A DNA stretch of 64,000 nt. Source: Achatina immaculata. Taxonomy: Eukaryota; Mollusca; Gastropoda; Stylommatophora; Achatinidae. Each line of letters starts with the position of its first letter. The stretch's first letter is position 1. Location: assembly GCA_009760885.1 (NCBI GenBank), contig CM019713.1:23630427-23694426 (forward strand). Reading direction: 5' to 3'. The notes beneath the pieces are model-generated. The model saw only the letters and a list, made by a program, of their open reading frames with translations. It had not been told where the DNA came from and did not search any database. The translations under genes and the position numbers were made by a program. Shown here piece after piece: positions 45,425 through 56,013 of the stretch.

Positions 45425-45682
45425 CGTGATCCGAGCTGAAGTCTGTATGTCTTGAGATCCGAGTTGAAGTCTGTATGTCTTGAGATCCGAGTTGAAGTCT
45501 GTATGTCTTGAGATCCGAGTTGAAGTCTGTATGTCTTGAGATCCGAGTTGAAGTCTGTATGTCTTGAGATCCGAGTTGAAGTCTGTATGTCTTGAGATCC
45601 GAGTTGAAGTCTGTATATCTTGAGATCCGAGTTGAAGTCTGTATGTCTTGATATCCGAGTTGAAGTCTGTATGTTTTGAGTC
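45425..45682. repeat. 28-bp minisatellite, 9 copies
   Basis: Very uniform units GATCCGAGTTGAAGTCTGTA plus TGTCTTGA, with one TATCTTGA and one TTGATATCC variant. Confidence 0.95.
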
Positions 45683-46424
45683 ATATTTTGTTCCTTTGGT
45701 GGGATAATCCCCTTGCCGGGACACTTGACAACATGTATTTTTTTTAATTGTCAGATATTCTTGATTGAATCCATTCCCCGTCTCGTCATCCACATTAATT
45801 CTCATACTAAAGCTTCCTTGCTTCTTGGAAACCATAAAACTGGAGAGTCTGTCGTGATGACATGTTGCATCGTGGAATGACAGGCTTGTTATCATTAGTT
45901 TTGTGATCAAGGTTATCTGTATTGTAATGTTGTGATTTTGTTGAGAACCTCGGGTGTGTAGTAACTTTGTGTCTTGTCTAGTAACAGTTTAGTGGACTCC
46001 AATTCTTGGAATAGTTGGCTTGAGTAGTAAAGAGAAAGTTAATTATACTCATACTCTTTCAGTAAAACACAGCTGGCCAGTCTAACTTGTTCTTTCAATA
46101 GTCAAGGTAGGCACTATTCTGCTTTAAATGGCTGAAAAAGGTTCCTGCTGAAAATAATTATTTATGATAGACAGAAGTCAGGACTAGATATCACTGGCTT
46201 CAGCTGAAAGAACAAATGAAAGTTAAAACACAGAAATTTATGAATCTTGGATAAAGGTTAAGAAACAGCTCCACAATCCTCTTTATCTGATCTGGAAAAT
46301 CAATAGGGTAGAACTGTTATCTGGGCCAATGAGCTAGAGCTGACCAAGACCCTACTCTTCCTGGTGTGTTTTTTAAAGCAGGTTGTTGGACTCGTTCAGC
46401 TTGGGCAATATGCTAAGGGTTGGC
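45683..46424. other. Intergenic, no gene recognised
   Basis: Unique sequence. No element ends or conserved coding found. Confidence 0.45.
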
Positions 46425-47088
46425 CCGGGCCTCATGGTGATGTTAGAGTTGTTCCTTGGGTACAGTCCATGGTCCTCATGGTGGTGCTAGAGTTATTTCT
46501 TGGGTACAGTCCATGGTCCTCATGGTGGTGCTAGAGTTATTTCTTGGGTACAGTCCATGGTCCTCATGGTGGTGCTAGAGTTATTTCTTGGGTACAGTCC
46601 ATGGTCCTCATGGTGGTGCTAGAGTTATTTCTTGGGTACAGTCCATGGTCCTCATGGTGGTGCTAGAGTTATTTCTTGGGTACAGTCCATGGTCCTCATG
46701 GTGATGCTAGAGTTATTTTTTGGGTACAGTCCATGGGCCTCACGGTGATGTTAGAGTTGTTTCTTGGGTACAGTCCATGGTCCTCATGGTGATGTTAGAG
46801 TTGTTTCTTGGGTACAGTCCATGGGCCTCATGGTGATGTTAGAGTTGTTTCTTGGGTACAGTCCATGGGCCTCATGGTGATGTTAGAGTTGTTTCTTGGG
46901 TACAGTCCATGGGCCTCATGGTGATGTTAGAGTTGTTTCTTGGGTACAGTCCATGGGCCTCATGGTGATGTTAGAGTTGTTTCTTGGGTACAGTCCATGG
47001 TCCTCGTGGTGGTGCTAGAGTTGTTTCTTGGGTACAGTCCATGGTCTTCATGGTTATGCTGGAGTTATTTTGTGGATACAGTCCACAA
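46425..47088. repeat. 45-bp minisatellite, about 14 copies
   Basis: Units contain TTGGGTACAGTCCATGGTCC and TCATGGTGGTGCTAGAGTTA. Two subtypes, GTCC/GGTGGTGC (left) and GGCC/GGTGATGT (right), occupy separate blocks. Confidence 0.95.
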
Positions 47089-47149
47089 ATACAAAGAAGT
47101 AAGCCATTTCCTGTACAACCTGATGCTTGTGGTACAACATCACAACACA

Positions 47150-47485
47150 GTACCAGTTATAAAACGTCACACCACACTAACATTCACAGAACATCACACC
47201 ACACTAACAGTCACAGAACATCACACCACACTACCAGTCATAGAACATCACACCACACTTCAAGTCATAGAACATCACACCACACTTCAAGTCATAGAAC
47301 ATCACACCACAGTCCTAGAACATCACACCACACTACCGGTCACAGAACATCACACCACACTTCCAGTCATAGAACATCACACCACACTACCAGTCATCAT
47401 AGAACATCACACCACACTAACTGTCACAGAACATCACACCACACTACCGGTCATAGAACATCACACCACACTTCCAGTCACGTAT
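47150..47485. repeat. ~27-bp minisatellite, about 13 copies
   Basis: Units contain AGAACATCACACCACACTAC and CAGTCAT, with lengths of 21 to 30 bp. Confidence 0.92.
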
Positions 47486-47659
47486 AACCCAACAGCAGTT
47501 ACTGGAAGATCAACAGTTAGTGAACAATAACAGGTATTATCTGTTTTATTAATGAACAATAATAGATATTATCTGTTTTATGATAGAAACACTTCCCATC
47601 TCAACCATCCTCATCAATCTAATTCAGGAATACAACAAAAAACATTTTTAAAATTTATA

Positions 47660-48150
47660 AATAATCTTGTCATATAAAGAATCTTGAGAACATATGGCAT
47701 TCAAAAGTTATAACCATAAAAACCAAGTTAAGATTATTCAGTTCAAATGTGATATCCACTTTCATTTATGCATGTGAAAGCTGGAAATCATCTAAGGAAA
47801 TAGACAACAAATTAGACTCCTGGTGTAAAGTGGAATGAATTCAAGAACAATGTAGAGATAAGACAGATGAGCAAACAACAACCTGTCTCATGTCTGATCA
47901 GATAAAGAAGATGGACATATGTCAGATGAGAAGAAACAGTCAGAGAATCCAAAAGCAAGCTATCTTGTGTAACACAACAGGCCAAAGAAAAAGAGGTCGA
48001 CCGCATGAAACTCTAAAGAGGACATTGTTAAGAGAGGCCAGTTTAGTTGGAATAACATCCCTTGTTGAGACTGAAAAGCTTGCCGAAGACAGGAAATCTT
48101 GGCAAGCTACCATGTGAGCCCTATGTGACATTTAACGGCATGGGAAAGAT
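47660..48150 (+). mobile_element. RTE family B remnant
   Basis: Fragmentary match to the 3' half of the 29770-30646 copy (ACATATGGCATTCAAAAGTT; CATGTGAAAGCTGGAAATCA), with deletions and frameshifts, then RKRGRPHETLKRTLLREASL, VGITSL and EDRKSWQATM to a TGA, and a GATGTAA-type tail. Confidence 0.82.
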
Positions 48151-48465
48151 GTAAGATGTAAGAAATAACATCAAGAATTGTGTGGACAAATATAGAATAT
48201 CTGGTAAAACTAAATTTTAGGAAGTTATGATAATAACTTGAAATGAGCAAAATTAAACAGCTAACATTAGTAAAGAAGTTGTTTAAGATAAACAAATATA
48301 TAAACTATTCAACACTGTTGCTGTTTGTTAAGTGCTATGAGATAATTAGATCTGTTCTTCCTGATATCAAGGGTTGTGGAAAAAGATGATCACTGACCTA
48401 GGACATATACAACAGGATGGGTTGACTTATACAAGAGGATGGGTTGACATTCCTCCAGCAGCTGA

Positions 48466-48690
48466 GCATCTGAGTGGTGAAGTGATTAGTGCACAAGTCT
48501 CTCATGATGAAGATCGTGGTTTGAATCTGGCCAGCCCGCTCAGTCATCAAGCTGTAGAAATGAGCATCTGACTTCTTCTAGAGCTGGGGAAGAAGAGAAG
48601 GTCAGGCATGATACTGACCGTGTCATTCTTCAGGGTGCTGACAGGTCATGGAAAATATGAGCATTAACACCATACCACCTTGATGCCTCC
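48466..48690 (+). mobile_element. tRNA-derived SINE, diverged copy
   Basis: Matches the copy at 52134-52388: CTGAGTGGTGAAGTGATTAG (A-box region), GGTTTGAATCTGGCCAG (B-box region), then GTAGAAATGAGCATCTGA and GCATGATACTGACCG. The B box is degraded, so it is an old copy. Confidence 0.75.
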
Positions 48691-50535
48691 AACATTTGCA
48701 GGGCAAAGTAAGCTATGGCATGATGGGAAACCATGCCAGTCTATACCTTATACACCAAGCTCTTATGCAGTTTGTAACTCAAGAATGAGGTAGAGTGCTG
48801 ACCAGATATGTCTAACTTAAGAAGTCATTGGAAATAAGTAAACAATTCTTGTATGGATACCATGCTCAGTGAATGCTATATAACAATCAAGTATGGGTAC
48901 AATACTCAATGAATATTATATAACAGTCAATAATAAATGTGTACAAAATTTGAGCAAGTATCAGTTTTCAACATATTAATGCTTACAAAAAAATGGCTTA
49001 ATTGGTTTCAGTTACATATGGGAATGTGTTTATGTTTTTCTACTGCTGAGAGTTTAGCTCTGATGCTATCGAGCAACATCTGTGACACATGAACATATTT
49101 TGTTATCAATCAACGTGGGCCTACAAAGATGGGGGAAGATCATTTAAAATGACTAACTCCCAATTATGGAACAAAATCACATGACTGTTTTTTTTAAAAA
49201 TATTTAAATGACTCACAGGTGTTATTTTATGAATGAATTGTAGTACAAATTATGGAAATTAGAGAGTTAATATTTCCTGATTTTCATGCTTTCTGGAAAG
49301 TGCTGCAATGCAGAACTGGCTCAAGGTCTCTTTCAGGAAAATGATGTAACATGCCATGCTGAGAGAGAATCTGCTGCAAGTGCTCCAAGCTTCTTCAAGG
49401 GCTCAAGAATCAGTGATTAATTTAGCATTCTCTAATCTCTCATTTTAGGAGATTTTTTTTTTCAAGGAATTAATCTTGCAAGCTAGCCTTTCAGCAAGAA
49501 AGAACCAGGCCAGGCTGACCTGATGTTAATGTACAGAACTCCAGGAGTAAAATACTAGGTCATCACTTCTACTGCATAATTTAGTGAATAATTCTGTTAG
49601 ATATGCAAGCAATTTATCACATTTTGTTCTACTACTTGTGACCTGGAGAAGAATTCTCAGGGTTTCCTCTAAATAAATCTTTGTGAATAAAGTGAAAATT
49701 GAACTGATAAATACATTTGGTAACCATGGTAATGTTGAAGTTTTATAAAACACATCATTTATATTACTCTGTCACACAACAATATCACTCATACAATGCA
49801 AATTATTATGGCACTCTCTTATGACCTAAAGGCAATGTAACAAAACAGATTTATGTAAAAATTATTCAAGTTTTTCTTACACTTCTCAGACTCGACAGAA
49901 AACTCCTGCGTTTTCACATTTTAAAAATATTTCATGCATTATCTCCCCTGCACAAACAGGATTTTCTTTCACCGGGATAGTCGCTATATTTTTTTCTTTC
50001 CTTCATTTTCATATTAAAATTTTATAGGTCCAGTTCTTAGACAGTCCAGTGTTGCTATTTATCTCTAATAATTCCCCTTCACAATTAGCCACTTAGACTG
50101 GAACCCCCGTTTGTGTATGTTCCAGAATCTGTTACAGTGGTTCTGAAACTTTTTTGCCTCATGCACCCTTTTCACTTTGTGTCACAAATTCTTTCCCTTA
50201 GCCCCATCTGTCCAAGATTGTCTGACTCAGAAGGTACACTCCACTTCTAAAACTATGTAGATAATATTCCAACTGTCTGAGTCTAACCCCAGCTGATTGG
50301 GAATTCATGTACTGTATAATTAATTCTGTTTTCTTAGTGTGTCAGTGTTAGCAATATCCGTATAACAAAATGTCTGAAGTTGCTAATTTTGAAATATTTA
50401 CAACAAATTTTCTATCACATTTTTATATAGCTGAATAACAAACAATTTAAAAAACAAAAACAGAAACATTTACAGTATTTACTATCACAGTTTCATTATG
50501 AATGTGCTGAAGATGATTGCGCTGAAGATGATGAA
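48691..50535. other. 3' flank of the receptor gene, mostly unique
   Basis: AT-rich. Just left of the 31-bp array it should hold the receptor's 3' UTR (on -); I could not fix a polyadenylation site. At 50135-50165 CAGTGGTTCTGAAACTTTTT resembles one end of a hAT-Charlie-type MITE, but I found no partner end. Confidence 0.4.
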
Positions 50536-50752
50536 GTGTTGTCAAGGTCAAAGATCTCCTTCAGAAGTGTTGTCAAGGTCAAAGATCTCCTTCAGAACTG
50601 CTGTCAAGGTCAAAGATCTCCTTCAAAATTGTTATCAAGATCAAATATCTCCTTCAGAAGTGTTGTCAAGGTCAAAGATCTCCTTCATAACTGTTATCAA
50701 GATCAAATATCTCCTTCAGAAGTGTTGTCAAGGTCAAAGATCTCCTTCAGAA
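50536..50752 (-). repeat. 31-bp minisatellite, 7 copies, overlapping the receptor's coding end
   Basis: Seven exact-length 31-bp units; on - each starts TTCTGAAGGAGAT and continues TTTGACCTTGACAACA. Units 2, 4 and partly others carry ATATTTGATCTTGATAAC variants. The unit nearest the gene (50752-50722) is coding and holds the AF-2 helix. The next (50721-50691) is read in a shifted frame and contains the stop codon. The rest is 3' UTR. Confidence 0.95.
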
Positions 50753-50873
50753 GTGGCATCACATGAATGTAATTAGGTGTAGGATCAAACACATGTCCTC
50801 TCAAATTATAACTAAACTGTTCTACAATCTGAGACAGATCTGGAACCAGCATCAAAAGCTTGGCCAGCATTAC
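50703..50873 (-). CDS. Nuclear receptor last exon: LBD helices 10-12 and stop
   Basis: Acceptor CTCTTCACAG, phase 0, 56 residues: VMLAKLLMLVPDLSQIVEQF (helix 10/11, dimerisation), a linker to PTPNYIHVMP, then LLKEIF, which fits the AF-2 core consensus phi-phi-x-E-phi-phi that recruits coactivators on ligand binding. DLDNTSEGDI and TGA (50705-50703) follow. The AF-2 helix is encoded by the first unit of a 31-bp array, and the stop arises in the second because 31 is not a multiple of three. The AF-2 motif itself is intact. Confidence 0.88.
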   Translation of the reverse strand, partial: VMLAKLLMLVPDLSQIVEQFSYNLRGHVFDPTPNYIHVMPLLKEIFDLDNTSEGDI

Positions 50874-51179
50874 CTGTGAAGAGAGACAGTAGGTAGTATT
50901 TCTGAAAAACTTGGCAAGAGTTTTTTTGGCACTTACATTTAGTTTATTAACAATCTTCTCATGGCTTCTTATCTCTTATTAAATTTTTTTGAAAAAAAAA
51001 GAAAAGTTCATATTGTTCTAACTTTTTTACTATTTTTGTTTATTATTTGTTGCATGCTTTTCTCCCTCAGTTCCTCTTGTTCTTTTATTTTGATTTTCTT
51101 CTTAATTTTTTCATCACTGTCATTTTTCTTTTCATTTATTAAAAAATTTCTGTGCATTATTTCTTACTTACTGTCTTCC

Positions 51180-51600
51180 TTTTCTTCTTATGCCAACAGT
51201 TCCCTTTAATTCTACTTGTATTCTTGTCTCTAACTGCCCTTTCTTCTTATGTCAACAGTTCCCTCTAATTCTCCTTGTATTCTTGTCTCTAACTGCCCTT
51301 TCTTCTTATGTCAACAGCTCCCTCTAATTCTCCTTGTATTCTTGTCTCTAACTGCCCTTTCTGCTTATGCCAACAGCTGCATCTAATTCTCCTTGTATTC
51401 TTGTCTCTAACTGCCCTTTCTTTTTATGCCAACAGTTCCATCTAATTCTCCTTGTATTCTTGTCTCTACCTGCTTTTTCTTCTTATGTCAACAGTTGCAT
51501 CTAATTCTCCTTGTATTCTTGTCTCTACCTGCTCTTTCTTTTTATGTCAACAGTTCCCTCTAATTCTCCTCATATTCTTGTCTCTAACTGCTCTTTTTTC
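51180..51600. repeat. 59-bp minisatellite, about 7 copies
   Basis: T/C-rich units with CTTCTTATGTCAACAGTTCC, CTAATTCTCCTTGTATTCTT and GTCTCTAACTGCC. It lies in the last intron of the receptor gene. Confidence 0.92.
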
Positions 51601-52084
51601 TAATCAGGTCTTCATCTTTATTTCACATCAACCTTTTTAACTCCATGTTTATTTCCTTTGTTTTTATCTACACCTCATTTTTTCAGTAAATTATGTGTCC
51701 ATTCATTTCTGTTTTCACATTACTTAATTGTATCTCTCTAAATATGTGGAAAGTTTTTTTATATTTATTTTGGAATGTAATATTTTCATCTTGCATTCTT
51801 AGATATTTTTTATGTAATCTGTATACTTATATTTCATATAGTTTCATTGTTAGTTTGTTTGTTTGTTCATGTGTGTGCGTGCATGTGTGCATGTGTGTAG
51901 TTTTCTTTCATGTAATTTTGTATACCTTATTAAATCGAGCGTGTGAGAAGAGTGATAAAGGGCAGAATGAAAGACCAGCCAGCGGGCTTTCCTCACCCTT
52001 TTAAAATAAAGATCATTCATTCATTCATTCATTCATTCATTCATTCTCCTCTATTCATTTTTTTCCTTCTCACTTTTACTGTTA
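51601..52084 (+). mobile_element. LINE 3' terminus with ATTC tail inside T-rich intron
   Basis: AAAATAAAGATC followed by an ATTC run (52012-52045) resembles the inverted terminus at 19333. Upstream AGTGATAAAGGGCAGAATGA fits a LINE 3' UTR. The rest is T-rich intron. Confidence 0.4.
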
Positions 52085-52562
52085 GTATTATATTTCTTCA
52101 CACAAATTTGTTATTGTTAGTGCTATAATTTTTAGGTGTCTGAGTGGTGCAGTGGTTAGTGCACTGGTCTCTCATGGTGAAGGTTGGGGGTTCAAATCTG
52201 GCCAGAGGCACCCTAGTCACCCAGCTGTAGAAATGAGTACCTGAATTGTTCTGGAGTTGGGGAAGGAAAGGTGGCCAGGCATGATACTGACCATATCACC
52301 CTCTAGTGTGCTGACAGGTCAAAGAAAATATGGGCACTAACACAATATCCTTATGTGCCTCTAAGGCATGACAGGATTACCTTTACCTTTTTTTATAATT
52401 TCTACATATAAATGTGTTATTGTTAGTGCTATAATTTCTACATATAAATTTGTTATTGTTTGTACCATAATTTCTACATATAAATTTGCTATTGTCAGTG
52501 CTATAATTTCTGCATATAAATTTGTTATTGCTAGTGCTGTATTTTTACACACAAATTTGTTA
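52085..52562. repeat. ~36-bp minisatellite, split by a SINE and abutting an exon donor
   Basis: Units contain TATAAATTTGTTATTGTTAG and TGCTATAATTTCTACA. Part lies left of the SINE (52090-52133) and the rest at 52389-52562. On - the last unit merges into the donor GTCAGATAACAAATTTG of the exon ending at 52569. Confidence 0.85.
52134..52388 (+). mobile_element. tRNA-derived SINE
   Basis: Head GTGTCTGAGTGGTGCAGTGG (A box), GGGTTCAAATC at 52189-52199 (B box of the pol III promoter), a tRNA-unrelated body with ATACTGACCATATCACC and GCTGACAGGTC, and a CCTTTA-type 3' tail. The B box fits the GGTTCRANNCC consensus well. It sits in a minisatellite in a receptor intron. Confidence 0.85.
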
Positions 52563-52568
52563 TCTGAC

Positions 52569-52669
52569 CTTCTCTTTTGGGTGATTATGTTTCAGCTCCA
52601 GACGTAAAGCCTCAATCAGATTTGCTTGGAGCTCTTCTACTTGATGAGGTGCAGAAAGGCTCTGACAGT
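52569..52669 (-). CDS. Nuclear receptor exon: LBD helices 8-9
   Basis: Acceptor TGCTATTCAG, donor AAG/GTCAGA. The first two bases complete a split Asp codon with the preceding exon, then CQSLSAPHQVEELQANLIEA, LRLELKHNHPKEK. This matches the helix 8/9 region of NR ligand-binding domains (DR..L......VE.LQ..L..AL...L). Phases fit both neighbours. Confidence 0.9.
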
Positions 52670-52826
52670 CTGAATAGCAGAAGGAATATATACTAATATT
52701 AATACCACACACACACACATACAATGACAATAAAATAATAGCATGTCATAAATGATATTTTAAGAATATTTGCAGATGAGTAAAAAAGAAAAAAATTAAC
52801 CGTATATCAAGGGATGTAACCATTGA

Positions 52827-53119
52827 AAAAAATGTGGATAGACTCGAGGGAAGATCTTTATGTCACAGGTCTCTATTTAAACAATTTCCACGTCCTACCA
52901 GATCCATTCCTGACACACACCGCCAGACAAGCCACACCTTATTTACAGCTAAGTACCTTTTTTTTTTTTTTTACAGTATTCATGTAAATCTATACTTTAT
53001 CTCCTCTCCTTATTTCTTCGTCCTGTATGTTTTTGTACGATTAAGGCTCACGCCGAAACGTCACAACTTTGTAATCGTTAAGTAATAAAGCTGCTCCTAC
53101 TTTTTTCCAATTTTATACA
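52827..53119 (-). mobile_element. MITE, second copy
   Basis: Inverted relative to 32284-32557, sharing GGCTCACGCCGAAACGTCAC, TTAAGTAATAAAGCTGCTCC and the TTTTATACA end. The left terminus is eroded. Lies in a receptor intron. Confidence 0.72.
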
Positions 53120-53308
53120 TTCGAGGGAAGATCTGTCTTTTTATATTATTTTAATGGTTATATCCCTTGGTATGTTTTTAAATTCTGCCTTGTGTATATC
53201 ATAAAATATATTGCATTAAAAGAGAACCCAAGCGGATGTTTGTTAGTTACTGTAATCTTTCCTGGTATCAGAAGGTTAGACTGTCAGTGCTTTCAGTTAT
53301 CCTACAAC

Positions 53309-53492
53309 AATGTTTCCCAACCTTTTTTTGGATCATGCCCCATCTCAACACCTCAAGGATTTTGAACACCCCCCCCCCCCCCCCCCCAAAGGGAAAAAAA
53401 AAAACTTGTCAACCAAGTTCTGAAAAAGTATAATATAAATACATTCTAATTGTCCCTCTGTGGGGGCATAAGCCCCACGTTGGGAAACATTG
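53309..53492. mobile_element. Short hAT-type MITE
   Basis: Ends CAATGTTTCCCAAC and inverted CAATGTTTCCCAAC (14 of 14), with 6-of-8 matching flanks (TCCTACAA, TTGTACAA). The inside has a C/A homopolymer tract. The ends resemble the larger hAT at 22706. Confidence 0.7.
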
Positions 53493-53678
53493 TTGTACAA
53501 ATTATTATAGTGTTAATATCATCCTTTCATGGTGGAATTATAAGAACAGTGTAAAGAGATAAGAAATAAATATAAGTTTAAAGATTAAAAAAAAAAGATG
53601 ACCTCACATCTCAGACAGACGAGTAATTTTTGTGATACTTTATTTACTTTACACTTCAAACTGTGACGTGATGGTTAC

Positions 53679-53864
53679 CTTGAGTTAGCAGGACTGCTGA
53701 GAAGAGAGCAATCTCACCTACAGTGAGGGCAAATGTATGAATCTTGTCCAAGGTGATCATTGCACGTCCCAGCAACCAAACCATTTGTTCACAGATGTGA
53801 TACGAGTTTCTGTTAACTCTCAGACACCCATCTTGAGTGTCCAGGTGCAAGAAATTTTGTGTGA
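53679..53864 (-). CDS. Nuclear receptor exon: LBD helices 6-8
   Basis: Reads TQNFLHLDTQDGCLRVNRNS, YHICEQMVWLLGRAMITLDK, IHTFALTVGEIALFSAVLLT then Q and a split G. The L-x-x-x-E-x-A-L-F-x-A-x-x-L pattern is the conserved helix 8 of NR LBDs. The donor CAAG/GTAACC is clear. The acceptor is ambiguous: TTCTTTAG at 53865 (phase matches a donor at 55761) or TTTCTCAG at 53878, which adds LHSLV and pairs with a weaker donor at 55768. Both keep the frame. Confidence 0.87.
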
Positions 53865-54239
53865 CTAAAGAATGAAGCTGAGAAAGAAAACCATAAAAGA
53901 TGAATAAAAAAAAAACACAGTATGTCGCCTAGAAAAATGTTTAGTGTGTATCCTAGATAATGTTTAGTATGTAGCCTAGAATGTTTACTGTATAGTTTAT
54001 AATAATATTTATATGTGACTATTAGACAAACTGATATATTTCAAAAGAAATTTGTTAACCAATATTATGCAGGAAACTCTACTACAGAGAGCGGAACAAC
54101 AACACAACTCCTTCAGATCATCAGAGGAAGTACCCACCCCCCCCCCTTCAGACAAGTGTTTCAGCCCTATTAAACTCCTGACACTCTAAGGGGGGTGGGC
54201 CCCTCTGGGTCATGACTCCCAGAGGTCTTGTGAGTTGTT

Positions 54240-54780
54240 GCTTTTTTGTCCTGGGATTGAGTTGGCACTGCACTTTTGAAGTGCGTCTTTAGCGATTTAG
54301 CCACGGAGGACTTGTATTGGCAGCGACAAGTGAAGTTATCTATGTTCCCAATGCTTGTTTCGCATACTCCACAGCCAGCATGAAGCCTTTTCTGCTGTTT
54401 CTGAAAGGCTTTTCAATGCCCTTGCTCTTGCTTGTCCCTTTATGCCCAGGTGCTTACATAGGTCGTATGCTGATGTTGCTACGAATCCCCTTGCTCCCAC
54501 TTCTACAGCTATCACTTTTGCCCTGACTCCTGCCCCCTGCCTCAGTTGCTTGACCAGGTCATTGTACTTCTTACATTTGAATAGATGTTGCTCTTGTATT
54601 CTTGTTTCATATGGAATCGTAAGCTCAATCATTATTAGTTCCTGTATTAAATGATACCAGAAACTGCATAACAGAAACATCAAAGGTAGAAGTAGATTTA
54701 TAGGTATTTTAAGGCAAAAAAAATATATATTATAATGTTCATCAAGGATGACTGATTCTCTTTCCACTTTTATAGAATGA
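54240..54780 (-). mobile_element. Retroelement C-terminal fragment (nuclease-like region)
   Basis: On - one open stretch reads ELIMIELTIPYETRIQEQHL, FKCKKYNDLVKQLRQGAGVR, KVIAVEVGARGFVATSAYDL and LKSLSETAEKASCWLWSMRN with stop near 54336. The IELTxPxE...KxxKYxxL...IEVGxRGF pattern is one I associate with a C-terminal domain of LINE-type elements and it looks like a PD-(D/E)xK nuclease; this is inference. It is inserted in a receptor intron and lacks an RT domain. Confidence 0.5.
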
Positions 54781-54799
54781 AATCATCTTTCATACATCA

Positions 54800-55112
54800 C
54801 CCAGTACACTGCTACATTGTCAGGTATATCACCCAGAACACTGCTACACTGTCAGGTATATCACCCAGAACACTGCTACACTGTCAGGTATATCACCCAG
54901 TACACTGCTACACTGTCAGGTATATCACCCAGAACACTGCTACATTGTCAGGTATATCACTCACTACACTGCTACATTGTCAGGTATATCACTCACTACA
55001 CTGCTACATTGTCAGGTATATCACTCACTACACTGCTACATTGTCAGGTATATCACCCAGAACACTGCTACATTGTCAGGTATATCACCCAGTACACTGC
55101 TACATTGTCAGT
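54800..55112. repeat. 32-bp minisatellite, about 9.5 copies
   Basis: Units contain GTCAGGTATATCACCCAGAA and CACTGCTACATT, with a TCACTCACTA subtype in the middle block. In a receptor intron. Confidence 0.95.
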
Positions 55113-55279
55113 TATTTATATACTTTTGCTTATATCTAGATATTTTAATGCCACTTACAACTCTCTTCTTACTCTTCTACAGCATTATAAAATATTGTGC
55201 CATCATTTGTCTTAGCTTGTCCAAGGATAGAAGAGGTCTGATGGCAATTTATTGTAGTTTCTAGCTGGTGCTCACTTGC

Positions 55280-55760
55280 ACAAAGCTGTGAACATTGACT
55301 GTGAACATTGACTGTGAACATTGACTGTGAACACTGACTGTGAACATTGACTGTGAACTGTGAACATTGACTGTGAACATTGACTGTGAACATTGAACAT
55401 TGACTGTGAACATTGAACATTGACTGTGAACATTGACTGCGAACATTGAACATTGACTGTGAACATTGAACACTGACTGTGAACATTGACTGTGAACATT
55501 GAACATTGACTGTGAACATTGACTGTGAACATTGCACATTGACTGTGAACATTGAACATTGACTGTGAACATTGACTGTGAACATTGACTGTGAACATTG
55601 AACATTGACTGTGAACATTGACTGTGAACATTGACTGTGAACATTGAACATTGACTGTGAACATTGACTGTGAACATTGAGCATTGACTGTAAACATTGA
55701 CTGTGAACATTGACTGTGAACATTGAACATTGACTGTGAACATCGACTGTGAACACTGAC
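55280..55760 (-). repeat. 13-bp/7-bp minisatellite starting at an exon donor
   Basis: On - units are GTCAATGTTCACA (13 bp) with interspersed 7-bp AATGTTC insertions, over ~480 bp. The first 13 intron bases after the exon ending at 55761 are GTCAGTGTTCACA, so the array unit is the donor site with one change. Confidence 0.93.
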
Positions 55761-56013
55761 TGCCAACAAGAAAATGTGGATGAAATGTTGGGGATTCGAA
55801 ACGTACAGCCAAATGAGCGACCATGAATCCATTCTGCTTCATCAGCATGATCTGGTCTTTCATGGCAAGTGAAGCAAAGCCTGGGATTTTTTTGGCAAAT
55901 CGGACACTGCCCTCCATGACGGGAAGCGTCAGCTCCTGGAAGCGACGGAAGATTCTGTGTGAGTGAAACTGCTCAGTGGTGAGACTGTCCAGGGTGTCTG
56001 CTGGTTCTAGGAC
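55761..56013 (-). CDS. Nuclear receptor exon: LBD helices 1-5 signature
   Basis: Acceptor CTATGTCCAG, then VLEPADTLDSLTTEQFHSHR, FRRFQELTLPVMEGSVRFAK, KIPGFASLAMKDQIMLMKQN, GFMVAHLAVRFESPTF to HFLVG. F-A-K-x-I-P-G-F-x-x-L-x-x-x-D-Q-I-x-L-x-K is the helix 3-5 signature of NR LBDs, closest to NR1-group receptors. The donor is A/GTCAGT at 55760; a weaker CTT/GTTGGC at 55767 is possible. Confidence 0.92.

Noticed and set aside
52134..52210. Stand-alone tRNA gene
   Set aside because: A and B boxes are present, but the sequence does not fold as a clean cloverleaf to my eye and continues into a SINE body with a related copy at 48466.
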